From contig OZ024721.1 in assembly GCA_964016875.1 (NCBI GenBank), positions 4,903,001 to 4,967,000 on the forward strand: DNA of 64,000 nt. Reading direction: 5' to 3'. Under the pieces are notes generated by a model. The model was not told where the DNA came from. It searched no databases and saw nothing but the letters and a program-made list of their open reading frames with translations. Position 1 is the first letter of the stretch. Every line of letters begins with the position of its first letter. This stretch comes from Fallopia convolvulus. Its lineage: Eukaryota; Streptophyta; Magnoliopsida; Caryophyllales; Polygonaceae. Of this stretch, positions 12,215 through 23,400 are shown one piece after another. Both the position numbers and the translations under genes were made by a program.

Positions 12215-12245
12215 TCTTTCGAAGATAATTTTGACTTAGTCAACA

Positions 12246-12591
12246 TTAAACGTCTCGATCGGCCTCCTGCTCATCAAACAAAATCAATTCGCAAGTTAAA
12301 ATAAGGAGCTTTTCTGTAACATGTTTCACTGAAAAGGAGTTGAACCCCTGTAAGGAGGCCAAAATATCTGATATAAGAATTTCAACTTCCCATGGGCATT
12401 GCCAAACACCCTTAATTGCATTAATAATAGTGAGATTATCCCCTTCAATTTCAAGGTTTCGAATTCCAAGTCTTTTTGCTTCTCGAACACCATCTCTAAG
12501 CGCTATTGCTTCCGATTGTACCACTGAAATTGGTCCATACATTAAAGTTCCTAGACCAATCGGTTGTCCAACATGGTTTCTAATTATGAAT
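12246..12591 (-). mobile_element. L1 RNase H domain fragment inserted in the MAP kinase pseudogene
   Basis: On the minus strand a continuous frame reads GFIIRNHVGQPIGLGTLMYG, SEAIALRDGVREAKRLGI, LEIEGDNLTIINAIKG and WEVEILISDILASLQGF. This is the RVT_3-type RNase H of plant L1 elements. The 5' end is lost at about 12591, where MAP kinase exon sequence begins. The 3' end is obscured by the TRIM at 11631-12214. The frame stays open for about 115 codons, so it is younger than the piece at 1-1310. Confidence 0.75.
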
Positions 12592-12891
12592 CCTGAGGTC
12601 TTAAATACATCCACTCGGCAAATGTGATTCATAGAGACTTGAAACCGAGCAACCTGTTAATAAATGCAAATTGTGATCTAAAGATTTGTGATTTTGTAAG
12701 AATGAACACATGACTTACTATGTTGTCACCAGATGGTACATAGCTCTTGAGCTCTTGCTCAACTCTTCTGATTACACATCTGCCATTGATGTTTGGTCTG
12801 TGGGTTGCATCTATATGGAGATAATGAAGAGTAAGCCTTTGCTCCCGGGCAGAGATCATGTGCACCAAATGAGAATATTGACAGAGTATTA

Positions 12892-13868
12892 AGCCCAGTG
12901 GGGTTCCATCCTAAAACCAATTGGCGATCGGAGGAGTAACCCAAGGGTATTTATACTGGTTTAGTTCTTTCTATATTTCCGATGTGGGACGGAGTACTCC
13001 AATACTACCCCCGCAAGTGCAACTGGGGGAAGTAGCCCAATTGACACTTGGACAAGACAAGGGTGGTGGGCATATCAATCTTTTTTCTAGCCAGACCGAC
13101 CCCCTGGGTGGGACACACCACATGAACGTAGGAACGGGCGGCAGGAAGACCAACATTGGGTTTGCGGCCGGTTACCTCGCTCTGATACCATGTCAAAATC
13201 CGTGGGCCACCATGTGAAGCTTCATGGGCCACGAGCATACGTAAGCCCAGTACACAAGCCTAGTGGGGTTCCATCCTAAAACCAAATGGCAATAGGAGGA
13301 GTAACCCAAGGGTATATATGTAGGCTGATTTAACTCTCAACTTCCAATGTGGGAAGGAGATTCTCAACACGCCCCCGCAAGTGCAACTGGCCTGGCCCAG
13401 TTGACATTTGGACAAACGGGTCTAGCATCTCAATCTCTTTATAGCTAGCCCAAAGAACGGGTGGTGGCATCTCAATCTCTTTATAGCCAAACGCAACCCA
13501 AATAACGGGCGGGTAGCAACAACCGCTAAACCCAAGCCCAAAGAAGCCAGAAAATGGGCCCATAACCAGACCGTGAGCTCTGATACCATGTGAAAGTCTA
13601 TGGGCCATAAACGGGGGGCATGCGCATACGTAAGCCCAACACACAAACCCGATGGGGTTCCATCCTAAAACCAATTGGCAATAGGAGGAGTAACCCAATG
13701 GTATTTATACTGGTTTAGTTCTTTCTATATTTCCGATGTGGGACGGAGTACTCCAATACTTGTAACGGGCCTAGCATACAAACCCAATGAGGTTCCAACC
13801 CAAAACTATATGGCGATAGGAGGAGTAGCCCAAGGGTATTTATACTGGTTTAGTTCTTTCTATATTTT
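12892..13868 (-). mobile_element. Composite TRIM array with shared LTRs, in a MAP kinase intron
   Basis: In reverse orientation two primer sites (GCTCTGATACCA at 13179-13190 and 13577-13588) each abut an LTR. The middle LTR is 13191-13369 (179 bp), followed by the polypurine tract CGCCCCCGCAA at 13370-13380. The right LTR is 13589 to about 13755. The left LTR is 5'-truncated, about 12892-13005, followed by CCCCCGCAAG. A further partial LTR lies at about 13767-13868. The order LTR, interior, LTR, interior, LTR is the tandem arrangement described for TRIMs. It is a family related to, but distinct from, the TRIM at 11631. Confidence 0.8.
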
Positions 13869-14198
13869 ATTCTAACACAGAGGTAATCTATAGGGGCAGA
13901 CCTTGGCATTTTGGGTGTGTTTGGATTATACTTAATAATGCATTATCTTGCATTATTATGGATTGTTCACAATTTATATTGATTGGCATGCTTATATGTT
14001 TCATTTATTTTCCTCAGCTTCTTGGGACACCTCATGAATCTGATCTTGGGTTCCTCAAGAGTGAAGATGCAAGAAGATACCTGAAACAAATGCCCCGACA
14101 GCCACGTCAACAGTTAGCAAAGGTGTTCCCACATATCAATCCAATGGAAATTGATCTAATTAAGAGAATGTTGACATTTGATCCCATCCGACGCATCA

Positions 14199-14625
14199 TG
14201 ATACAGACCCGGTGTGGATCGTGTATCGATCCCTTGTTGGTCAAGGGGGTTGAGCCTAATCCGGTGTGGATTCCGACTCGGGATAAACGTGGTTGGTAGC
14301 CACGGGAGAAAAACATATAAACTAAGAGAAATTTAAGGCAAAACTATTTCTTGGATAAATTATGAGAAGGAAACCAAGAGTATTTATACCTAAGCCCTAA
14401 CGGTTCAAAAAAGGCGTCCCGGGAAAGAACCGTAAAGAAAGCCCGAGAAGAGAGCAAAGCTCTAGTTTATAAAAATTACATAAATTGAATATAATGCTGA
14501 AAATTATAAATAACTATTCTAAAAATTGTAAATTACTAATATAAAGATATAAAAACTAATCTTCATATCGCCGCGGACGACGACGAATCCGAGAAGGTCT
14601 GGCACTTGATATTTCTTCCGTATCA
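14199..14625 (-). mobile_element. Solo LTR (427 bp) inside a MAP kinase exon
   Basis: The element begins TGATAC and ends GTATCA. It is flanked by CATCA at 14194-14198 and 14626-14630, a 5-bp target duplication. On the minus strand there is a TATA box (GGTATAAATAC, about 14378-14388), so the LTR probably reads leftwards. Deleting the element and one CATCA rejoins the kinase frame as CGACGCATCACTG followed by a GTAAG splice donor, which encodes the expected RRIT. Confidence 0.88.
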
Positions 14626-14926
14626 CATCACTGGTAAGTTCCTTTGTTTATTTACTTTATGGATAAGAACTAATGTGCTTAATGGTCTTCCTTTGGTACT
14701 TTGATATTTCAACTAATTTTCCAATACTAAAGATGGTACGTTTGCATTGTTTACAGTTGAAGAAGCGTTATCTCATCCGTATCTTGCAAGGCTACACAAT
14801 ACAGAGAACGAACCCATATGCCTCAAGCCATTCTCTTTTGAATATGAAAAACAAGCCATTGGAGAAGAAGAGACGAAGGAAATGATCTATCAGGAATTCT
14901 TGGCACTTAATCCAGAGTTTGCGTAA

Positions 14927-16876
14927 CTGAGGGACGTGCAATTTGCTCCATTCACACTAAGCTAATAGCTTGAAAAAAAGGGTGTGTGGCAAAACCAAGC
15001 TTAAGATTAGGTCATTCGCACCCGATGCATTTGACAATATGGTGGGTTGCAATATGAAGTTTGCCAACTCGGATGAATATGGTCTTTGTAACATAGTTAT
15101 TGAATTGTTATTTTTTTGTTTCATAAATAATACCCAATGAAGTGGGGGTCTTGGAGACTGATCAGGTCTAGATATACCCATATATATGAATAGTATCATA
15201 GGATTTTGTAAGTTTAATGCAGGAGTTTACTTTTTATGTTTAACGTTCATGTGTTTTTATGTATAAATTTGAAGTGCGTCATTGCTTTATATACAGAGGA
15301 GACTGTAAAATTTTAAGTTCGTAAAAGTAAGAAGATTAAGCTCCTCAAAACAACCCAAAAGCACAAGTTCATTAGTATGAGAGTATTGGTTCAGCCGTTC
15401 AGGAATCAAGCATTGATCTAAAATCTGATAAAACTCAAATATGAAATGACCATTTAACCAGCTTGAGCCTTCTATTAGCGTACAATGAACTTGACAATAC
15501 AAAAGAAACCGGACTAAGCTCTGCTAAATTCAGTCTAATGTATCTTAATTGACAACTATGAATGGTATGTACGCAATCCTTTTCACAAATTACAAAATCT
15601 GAGTTATGCAGGGGGGCAAATCCTTGTAGCCAAAATAAACATTGAGTTAAATGTACTTAACATAGTATGAGGTTAACGTTTAGGCAGAAAAATTATCAAA
15701 GCCAAATAGCCCGAGTCCTCTGCTTGCCTTTTAGGTGTTCGATCTTTCATGATGTTGTTATCGAGTGTCTTCTCAATCAAGTCTTCTATACTTGCACTTC
15801 ATATGTATGTATGAAGGGGAACTTACAATGTAAAACAAATATGCTAATCTTCCTCATCTGTAAATGCAGCAAAGGAGAATGGTTTGAATTTGTACCTATC
15901 ACCATGGTAAAACTTGTTCATGAACTCCACCCAGTGGAGCCTCAAAGCATGTAGAAAAGCACTGAGCGTCTCCATCATGAGTAGGATGAAAGCTGTAGCA
16001 ATCAGTTCAATTGGATGCTTTCATTTGCTCAATATGAACTATGTTAGTTAAAAGCTTGCCATTACTGATTTCTGTGTGCTTTGGTACTACTTAATAGTTG
16101 CAACATTTCTGAAATTGAATTATACAGGATTTCGAATTTTCGATGGATTGAGTATACATTTCAAATTTCTTATAATTGTAGCTCGAATCCACAGTAATAG
16201 TATAAAATCCTAGCTATGGTATGGGCTAATGCATCCCCAACACTTAAGCTTGCAATAAGCCCCCGTGCCATGCTAGTAATAGAAAATCCACCCTTATCTA
16301 CATTACATAATGGCACAGAGGCACAGAGCAACCCAACTGGGGACTACACGAGCTGCACAGAGACCCTAATAATGAGAAACATTGTTGATTTGTGAAATGT
16401 AATAATCATAAATCGGATTGGAGAGGTTTTTGGTTGGATCTCATTCCTGATGAAAAGTGTTTGGTCAAATTTAGGAAACAACATAGGGGTTATTTGCAAT
16501 GGGTAAACCAACATAATTTTTAGTAAAGCTTCTCTCACCTGAATAACTTCCCCATGGCTGCCCAGCTTACCAGAAAAGTTACAAGTAGGCAAAAATAACT
16601 ATGCAACCATATTCTCCTGAGCAGAAACAAGAAACTTGTTAGAACTAACAGAAGAACAAAATGCCGGAAAAAATAGTATAGCTGGTTAAATGTGACAGGA
16701 TGAAGAGCTAGATATTCTGATTTATGCACCTTAATATCATCATTTAATTCTGTACTGCTTTACAACTAGAATCTGGTTGTTGTCTCTCACCAGGTGCTTG
16801 AATTGTTCATGAATCTCAGCCTCCAAATGCAAATTATGCGTATTTGACAACATTGAGTCCCATGCTAAAAATGCAA
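14927..16876. other. Intergenic, between the MAP kinase pseudogene and DUF3326 gene
   Basis: This holds the downstream flanks of two convergent genes. Only short ORFs without recognisable motifs occur (for example 15667-15954 plus and 16344-16592 minus). No repeat with clear termini was found. Polyadenylation signals of both genes should lie here but cannot be placed with confidence. Confidence 0.5.
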
Positions 16877-19736
16877 CTAGTTTGTGAGGGAAGCACATAG
16901 AAGATGGCCATTAGAAGACAAAGATGGTGTTGGCTGAATGTTGCTGATTCTATTTCTCCTAAGAGAGTTGGGATCTATTCCTGCCTTGTGGGCAGCAACT
17001 ACTCCTATAGCTTCCCAGTAGTTTGCAACCTTCACCTGTTCAGAAAATTGGGGCAATTACACTGGTAGAAATGAATATGATGGTTAAAGGAACTATACAT
17101 AGAAGTAATGTTAAATCACAACTGAAATACGAATATATATATCAACAATTGCACAAGAACATGAACGGAAAGGAAATCATTCATCACATACCACTTCCAT
17201 ATTGAATTTATCAGGAGTATCGTTAAGTACAGTTCTGTTTTCTTCCACAGTTATGATCAGTGGCTGCATGAAAGGGGGAAAGGGCAATTCAGGATTGTGA
17301 CTGAATTGACAATTTAGAGAAACAAAGATGCAAACAATTATGCAAGAATGCATTAATTAGTGTTGCAGGTCATTACCTTGTTTATCTTGCTTGTAGCAAA
17401 AGCAAGAGCACCACTTCCTCCACAGGCATCTCGTGGAAGAATGACACTGTCAACATCACTTGCTGATATGCATCTCCTCTCAGAGGAATCAAGCATCTTC
17501 ACTGAGTATTGCGGTGCATTACTCAGCCCAGCCAGGACGCATGGCAAGAATGTGTATCCAATCTGTTTGCACAACCCATGGAAAAAAAAATTAGAGAATC
17601 ATTCAATAGAAAGCATGAAAAAATAGTGATAAATAATATCAAGTTTTTAAAATATATTGTCATCATTTGTTAAAATGATTCCCTTTATTATGTCAGAGTT
17701 GGTGTAGAGACCACATTTAGTTTGATTTGATATCGTCAGAGTGTAATCACCTCCTCAGCAGCTGACCTTGGAGATAATGAATAACTGAAAGGAGCTGGAA
17801 GTAACGCTGGAGCATGAGCACATGGGATTTGAAATTCTTTTACCACTAGATGGCTTATAACAGCCTCCACTCCCGCCAAAGTATCAATTCCCTTCAGAAT
17901 GTTAAAGGCAGAAGAAATTCAGATGATTGCTATACATCTCAATAAAATGGCACCACCACATAAACTAGCCGATTTTTCATATAACAAGCTATTATGCCCT
18001 AAAAAATAAGCACTAATACCGCACTAACATATACAAGTCGAAATATTAATATTTAAAACTAAGCAACCATACGAATAGGTTGCCGTCCAACAGAAGGATT
18101 TACTAGAACATCGATAAACACTATCATGCAGCATAAGTATCTTCAAAGGTTAAGGAACGAGACAAAAAAAAATGGAGAATGCAACGAGTCCCACGATTTT
18201 TATATAAAGTGGTTTAAATAGGATGCATGTGACATAAACTGTGAAAAGACCACCTTTCCTTGTCTATAATCATCATCATCGTCGATATCATCATCTGGGA
18301 AGCGTGCTACAACAGCAACAGCATTCACTTGGGTTTTGTTAATTAAAGCCTCTACTGCTCTAAGAAGTGAATCTGGATGGTTAATTCTCCCTGTTGATTG
18401 CCCAGTGTTTGGATCAATCCATTTTTCAACCTACAAGGCAGGGAACATCAAAACTTCATATTCATGTTTTTCATAATGGTTGTTAAATAACATAAAAATT
18501 TCTAATAGTAGTACAACATGTACAGTGACAAGTGATACTGATTACAGAAGACTACACAACAGAAAATTATACAAGTCCCTAGCTCTTCTTCACTTTTCAA
18601 AGTAAATGGTATATGTATAAATTATAATGTTATACTCATAGTAAATTGGCCAGCCATTTCTCAAGTGCAAATTTTGATTCAACATTCAGTAACTCAGTAT
18701 GCATAAGAAAAATACAGCATCATTGCAATTAACTTTTAGTCAATACCAAGCAAGCTAAATGGTTAATAAAGTGCCCCAATTTGCTGTAAAGCAACACAAA
18801 CAAGCCCAGAGCTCTTGCTCCTCTAATCATATAAACTCATTATTTTCATCATGTCCTGGAAAAATGCTAAGAGAAAAAAAAAAGAAAATATAATTAAAAA
18901 GAAAACCTGCAAAGGTTTGTCTGTGACAATGTATTCAAGAACCGGCAATCCAAGAGAAGCTCTAGCTGCATCAGCCACTTGTAAATGCCGCATGCGGAGG
19001 TGTTCCTCTATCCCTCCATCCAGAACCAATCCAACCTGCTCACATCACAAATCACATGACAATCAATTCACTGGTGATGGATTCAACAAACAAAAATGAC
19101 GGAAGATGCTCTCGGCACAAACCCTATTTCTGTGAACTGGTTGAAGGTTCCATAATCCTTCTGCAAATCTATCTAGAGCATAGCCTTCCACATACAGCAC
19201 ATTCGACATGGGCCAGTAAAGCATAGCTGCATTCAAAACCTAAAAAAAAACACAGAAAAGAGTCGAAATATCACTACTCAGAGTAAGACACCAGGATCAC
19301 AGCTAACAAAGGGCTCGATAAGAAAATGACCGAAATGTCCCTAGAAGAAGAGGGAGAGAGCTACATTAGGGTGAGAGATAAGGCAATCGACGACGGAGGA
19401 AAGGGCGCGAGCAACAGGTAAAGCGTCGCCGGCGAAACCACCGATGGCGGCTCCGACGCCCGTCGGAACTATCATGACGCTCGTGTACGGCCGCTTGAAC
19501 TGCTCCGGAGAAGAGAAGAAAACTTCAAAACCGCCAATTTTTTCATTGAAATTTGAGAAATTTGGGAGTGGAATTCTGCATACCTTGTCTGATAGGAAGG
19601 AATTCGTGCATCGGGGAATTGAAATCCGCTTGGAAATCCAAGGCTTCCATTTAGCAGGTGGCGGCTGGAGAATTGAACAGCAGAGAGGGGAAGAAGTGGA
19701 GGTGGATAATCCTACCAGAGGAAGCTTGCTTCCCAT
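16877..19736 (-). CDS. Plastid-targeted DUF3326 family protein, 8 exons
   Basis: The exons on the minus strand are 19365-19736, 19123-19239, 18907-19035, 18254-18430, 17751-17891, 17377-17562, 17192-17263 and 16877-17035. They give 450 residues, stop TAG, with GT-AG borders throughout and every intron in phase 0. Residues 1 to about 85 are Ser/Pro/Arg-rich with few acids, like a chloroplast transit peptide. The conserved domain then begins VMIVPTGVGAAIGGFAGDAL and continues through NVLYVEGYALDRFAEG, LVLDGGIEEHLRMRHLQVAD, INHPDSLLRAVEALI, AVVARFPDD, then PCAHAPAL and LPRDACGGSGALAFA. This is the DUF3326 pattern shared with cyanobacteria; its biochemical role is unknown to me. An acidic DDDIDDDDD run sits near residue 270. 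The start was chosen at MGSKLPL (19736); an in-frame ATG at 19784 is the alternative. No disabling change was seen. Confidence 0.9.
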
Positions 19737-20080
19737 TTCCCCCCAAATCTCAAACCTCCGTCCGAGTCTGAGATGTCGCTGCAACTCTAGCCAAATTTGG
19801 AGATTGCGTCTCGCATTGGGCCGTGGCCCACGTAATTTACTGCTGTCGGCCCAATTTTCATCTGCTTAAATCCATTCCCATCTGAATACCTAAAGCTCCG
19901 TTCCATTCGACCATTCCCATCTAGCCTGCGAGCGCCGCTCAGCCCCCGACTCCCTGGTCATCTTCCCCGGCTTTCACTACACCGGCACCGCCATCAGTCA
20001 TCTTCCCCGGCTCGCCTCCTCCTCTCCAGTCGAAGCTGATCTCACCGAGTCAACATTGTCGGGATACCGCTACTGGTTCC
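19737..20080. promoter_or_regulatory. Upstream region of the DUF3326 gene
   Basis: This 344-bp stretch holds the 5' UTR and probably the core promoter. It is C/T-rich on the plus strand (CATCTTCCCCGGCT occurs twice near 19955 and 20000). No clear TATA box is visible on the minus strand. A Copia element starts at 20081, so any promoter beyond this point has been moved 5.6 kb away. Confidence 0.45.
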
Positions 20081-20316
20081 TGTTAACCTTGATTAAAGCA
20101 CAGCGTTTTGCTCTTTTATTTCTCTTTGTAATTCAGCTGTTAAAACGATGCGTTTAGCTTCACTTGTCTAGAAGCAACGTTCCTCTTGGCTCATATATAA
20201 GCCTTTTCTCTCTCTGTAACAAGATTGTTCAAGTTGAATGAAACAGTGCTTGCTCTTTTGCTCTACACTTTCTCTCAATCAAACAATTCTCAAATCTCGA
20301 TTTACAATTTGTATTA
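20081..20316 (+). repeat. 5' LTR of the Copia element
   Basis: This 236-bp LTR ends immediately before the primer binding site. Its last 51 bases belong to the 78-bp unit that is duplicated just downstream. Confidence 0.93.
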
Positions 20317-20421
20317 TGGTATCAGAGCAGTGATCGTTCCGATCACTTTCTCTCAATCAAACAATTCTCAAATCTCGATTTACAATTTGTATTATGGTAT
20401 CAGAGCAGTGATCGTTCCGAT
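20266..20421 (+). repeat. Tandem duplication of LTR end plus primer binding site
   Basis: A 78-bp unit starting CACTTTCTCTCAATC and containing the LTR end, the primer site TGGTATCAGAGC and GTGATCGTTCCGAT occurs twice in a row (20266-20343 and 20344-20421). The two copies look identical by eye. Only the first lies within the true LTR. Confidence 0.92.
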
Positions 20422-20454
20422 CATTCTGTTCATCGTCTTCGCTTGATTTCAGTC

Positions 20455-23400
20455 ATGACGAACGACGATAAGAAGGACTCGAGTGCGAGCCCAGGATTGG
20501 GGTTTATAGGTAATCTAGGTCTGGCCCTTAGTGATCCAAATCACGAACTCTATCTTCATCATTCGGACCATCCGAATTATTCCCTGGCTACTCAGTTGCT
20601 GAATGACACGAATTATCATCAATGGAGGCGAGTCGTCGAAGTATCGTTGATGTCTAAGAACAAAATTGCGTTTGTCACTGGTACGTGTGTCAAGCCAGAT
20701 CCAGGGTCACTGAACGAGATGCAATGGCTTCGTTGCAACAGTATGGTGATTTCATGGTTGCTGCACTCAGTTGAGAAGGACATCGTTGAGACGTTGCTCT
20801 ATTATGACACGGCTCAGCAGATTTGGGCAGATCTTCGTCAGCGATTTGGACAACCCAGCCTCGCACGAATGTTTCAAGTCCAGAAGGAGCTATTCACAAT
20901 TACTCAAGGTAATTTGTCCATTACTTCTTATTTAGGGTTGTCCAAGGTACTTCGGTTCGGTCCTCGGTTCAAGATTTTGGCTAGTTCGGTTTTCGGTTCG
21001 GTTCGGGTAAACCGATATATTTTAATATAAAAATTAAAAATTAAAAAATACCCTTACTAAGCCTTACCCATGTAACCCTAAATCCCATTTTGCAAGTTTT
21101 GTATTGCTTTGTTTATCATTTTGCAAGTTTTAGTTCGAATAGTTTGAATGATCTTAGTTCAAAATGATAAAAATAGCATATCTTAGTTTGGTTTTTTAGG
21201 CTTGGTTCGGTTCTAATTCGGTTCTAGTTCGGTTCGGGTCAAAATTGGTTCGGTTTAGTTCGATTCCAGTTTGGTTTAGGGTGTTATGTTCTATATTTTG
21301 GATCGACTTTGTACCTAATCTTCTACTTCGGTTCCTACCTGAACCGAACCGAACCGAACCGAACCAAACCGAACCAAACCGAGCTTATTCGGTTCGGTCC
21401 TCGGTTCCGAAAATTCCGAAATTCGGTTTTCGGTTTTCCTTGGTTCGGTTTTGGACCGATGAACAGCCCTATTCTTATTATACAAAGTTTAAGAGGTTTT
21501 GGGATGAATACTTAGTTTTGTCTGAGATGCCTAAGTGTGGAAGATGTGGATCTATCAATTCTGTGCCTCAAATGATCTTAAATCATCAGATATTGCAATT
21601 TTTAGTTGGCTTAAATGAATCTTATAGCTCGGTTCGAGCAAATGCTTTGATGTTGAAGCCAACTCCTGAGATAGGAGAGGTTTACCAGATGGCTCTTCAA
21701 GAAGAAAAGCAACGAGTGCTTACAAGTGGATCTACTGGTGTGACAACTGATTCCACAGCACTGAGTGTTTTCCCAAAACAGAAGTTGAGCTCAACGAATT
21801 CTAACTCTTCCAATGGTCAGAATTTCAATCCAAATGGCAACAATTCTGGACACAGTCAGAGTAGTTCAAGAAATGGTACTAATTCTGGAAATACTAGCAC
21901 AACCATGAAGAAGGTGAATTACTATTGTGACCACTGCAAAGTGCCAGGTCATTCGCTGAGTAGATGCTATAAAATCATTGGTTATCCTAAGGATAAAGAA
22001 AAGAAGTTTGCTGGCAATTCAAGTGTTGGAGAAGACAACAAAGAGAATGGTGATAAAGAGCAGAAGTTCACCCAGTCTCAGTATGACAGGCTGATTGCCT
22101 TGCTCGAAAACCAACAGATTTGAGGTTCCATTGGAGGCTCTTCCGCAGACCACAACAAGACCTGTATGCTAGCTGGTAATACATTCTGTTTCTCTATTCA
22201 TGGCAATGCTTGTGTTTGGGTCATTGATACAGGAGCAACCCATCATATTAGTCCTCATTTGAATCTCTTTTCTAGTCATGAACCTTATACTAAAACCAGT
22301 TTTGTGACCCTTCCTAACAACAAACAAGCTAGCATTTCAAACATAGGCACAATTCAACTCACTTCACAAATTCAACTCAAAAATGTGCTTCATGTTCCTG
22401 ATTTCTCCTTTAATTTGTTGTCTGTGAGTCAGCTTACCAATGATCTCAACTCTAATGTCCTTTTCACTCCTTCACATTGTCTTCTTCAAGACCCTTCAAC
22501 GAGCATGTCTCAGGTGCTTGGTGAAGTTTCGAGGGGATTATACCTTACTCACAAACACAGTGATCAGTCTGGCCTGTCATCTCAAGTTTCTGAAACTCTT
22601 TCTTCCAGAAATTGTTCCACAGTTTCCTCTAATTGTAATAAAGAGCTAGATAATGACTCTTCTGTTTTGTCAAATGGTGTTTTGACACCTGAATTGTTGC
22701 ATTTGAGATTGGGGCATATCCCTTATGATAATATGTCTAGATTTCCCTTTTATAAGGATTTAAACATGCTAAGCAGCATGACATTTGCACTATATGTCCT
22801 CAAGCTCGACAAAACAGATCTTCTTTTCCTATCAGTAGCATACAAACTTCTTCTTGCTTTCAAATGTTGCATACTGATATCTGGGGTCCTTATAGAGTTA
22901 AGACTTATAATGGTTTTAGCTATTTCCTCACTATAGTAGATGACTATACCAGAACCACGTGGGTACACCTTCTTACTCACAAAAGTGATGCCATCACATT
23001 TCTCAAAAAAATTGTTATCTTCGTTGAAAAACAATTCAGTTCTCTTGTCAAGATCATTCGGTCTGATAATGGTAAAGAATTTTGTAGTGAGGAAGCAAAC
23101 AAATTCTTTACTGCACATGGTATATCCCACCAAACAACTTGCGTGGATACTCCCCAACAGAATGGGGTGGTGGAAAGGAAGCATAAACACCTTTTAGAAA
23201 CTGCCAGGGCTCTTCTTTTTCAGTCCAATTTACCAAACACATACTGGGGGGAATGCATTTTAACCTCTACATTTCTTATCAATAGATTTCCATTGGCTAG
23301 TCTAAATTTCCTAACTCCTTATGAGAAATTGCATGGAATTCCACCAGATTACTCTTTTCTGAAGCATTTTGGGTGTCTATGTTTTATATCCACATTAAAA

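Larger units (their letters stand above)
12592..14926 (+). pseudogene. MAP kinase pseudogene (MPK13-like), 5'-truncated and interrupted
   Basis: The remaining exons encode the C-lobe of a plant TEY-type MAP kinase. The exon at about 12592-12886 reads YIHSANVIHRDLKPSNLL, DLKICDF, VVTRWY and IDVWSVGCIYMEIMKS, then PGRDHVHQM. The exon at 14018-14198 plus 14631-14633 reads LLGTPHESDLGFLKSEDARR, then AKVFPHINPMEIDLI and MLTFDP. The exon at 14757-14926 runs from VEEALSHPYLARLH to LALNPEFA and a TAA stop. The N-lobe is missing. Sequence between DF and the activation loop is deleted, TEY reads TYY, and APE reads ALE, so it cannot be an active kinase. A TRIM array fills one intron and a solo LTR splits the second exon. 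The subfamily call rests on memory of C-terminal motifs and is tentative. Confidence 0.85.

Noticed and set aside
12340..12627. Plus-strand ORF over the L1 RNase H
   Set aside because: It is the shadow of the minus-strand RNase H frame.
11695..13698. Several ORFs on both strands in the TRIM regions
   Set aside because: They read through TRIM LTRs and primer sites; the repeat structure explains them.
19444..19869. 141-residue plus-strand ORF
   Set aside because: It is antisense to exon 1 of the DUF3326 gene, which has conserved motifs and splice sites.
22750..23190. 146-residue minus-strand ORF
   Set aside because: It is the shadow of Copia integrase.
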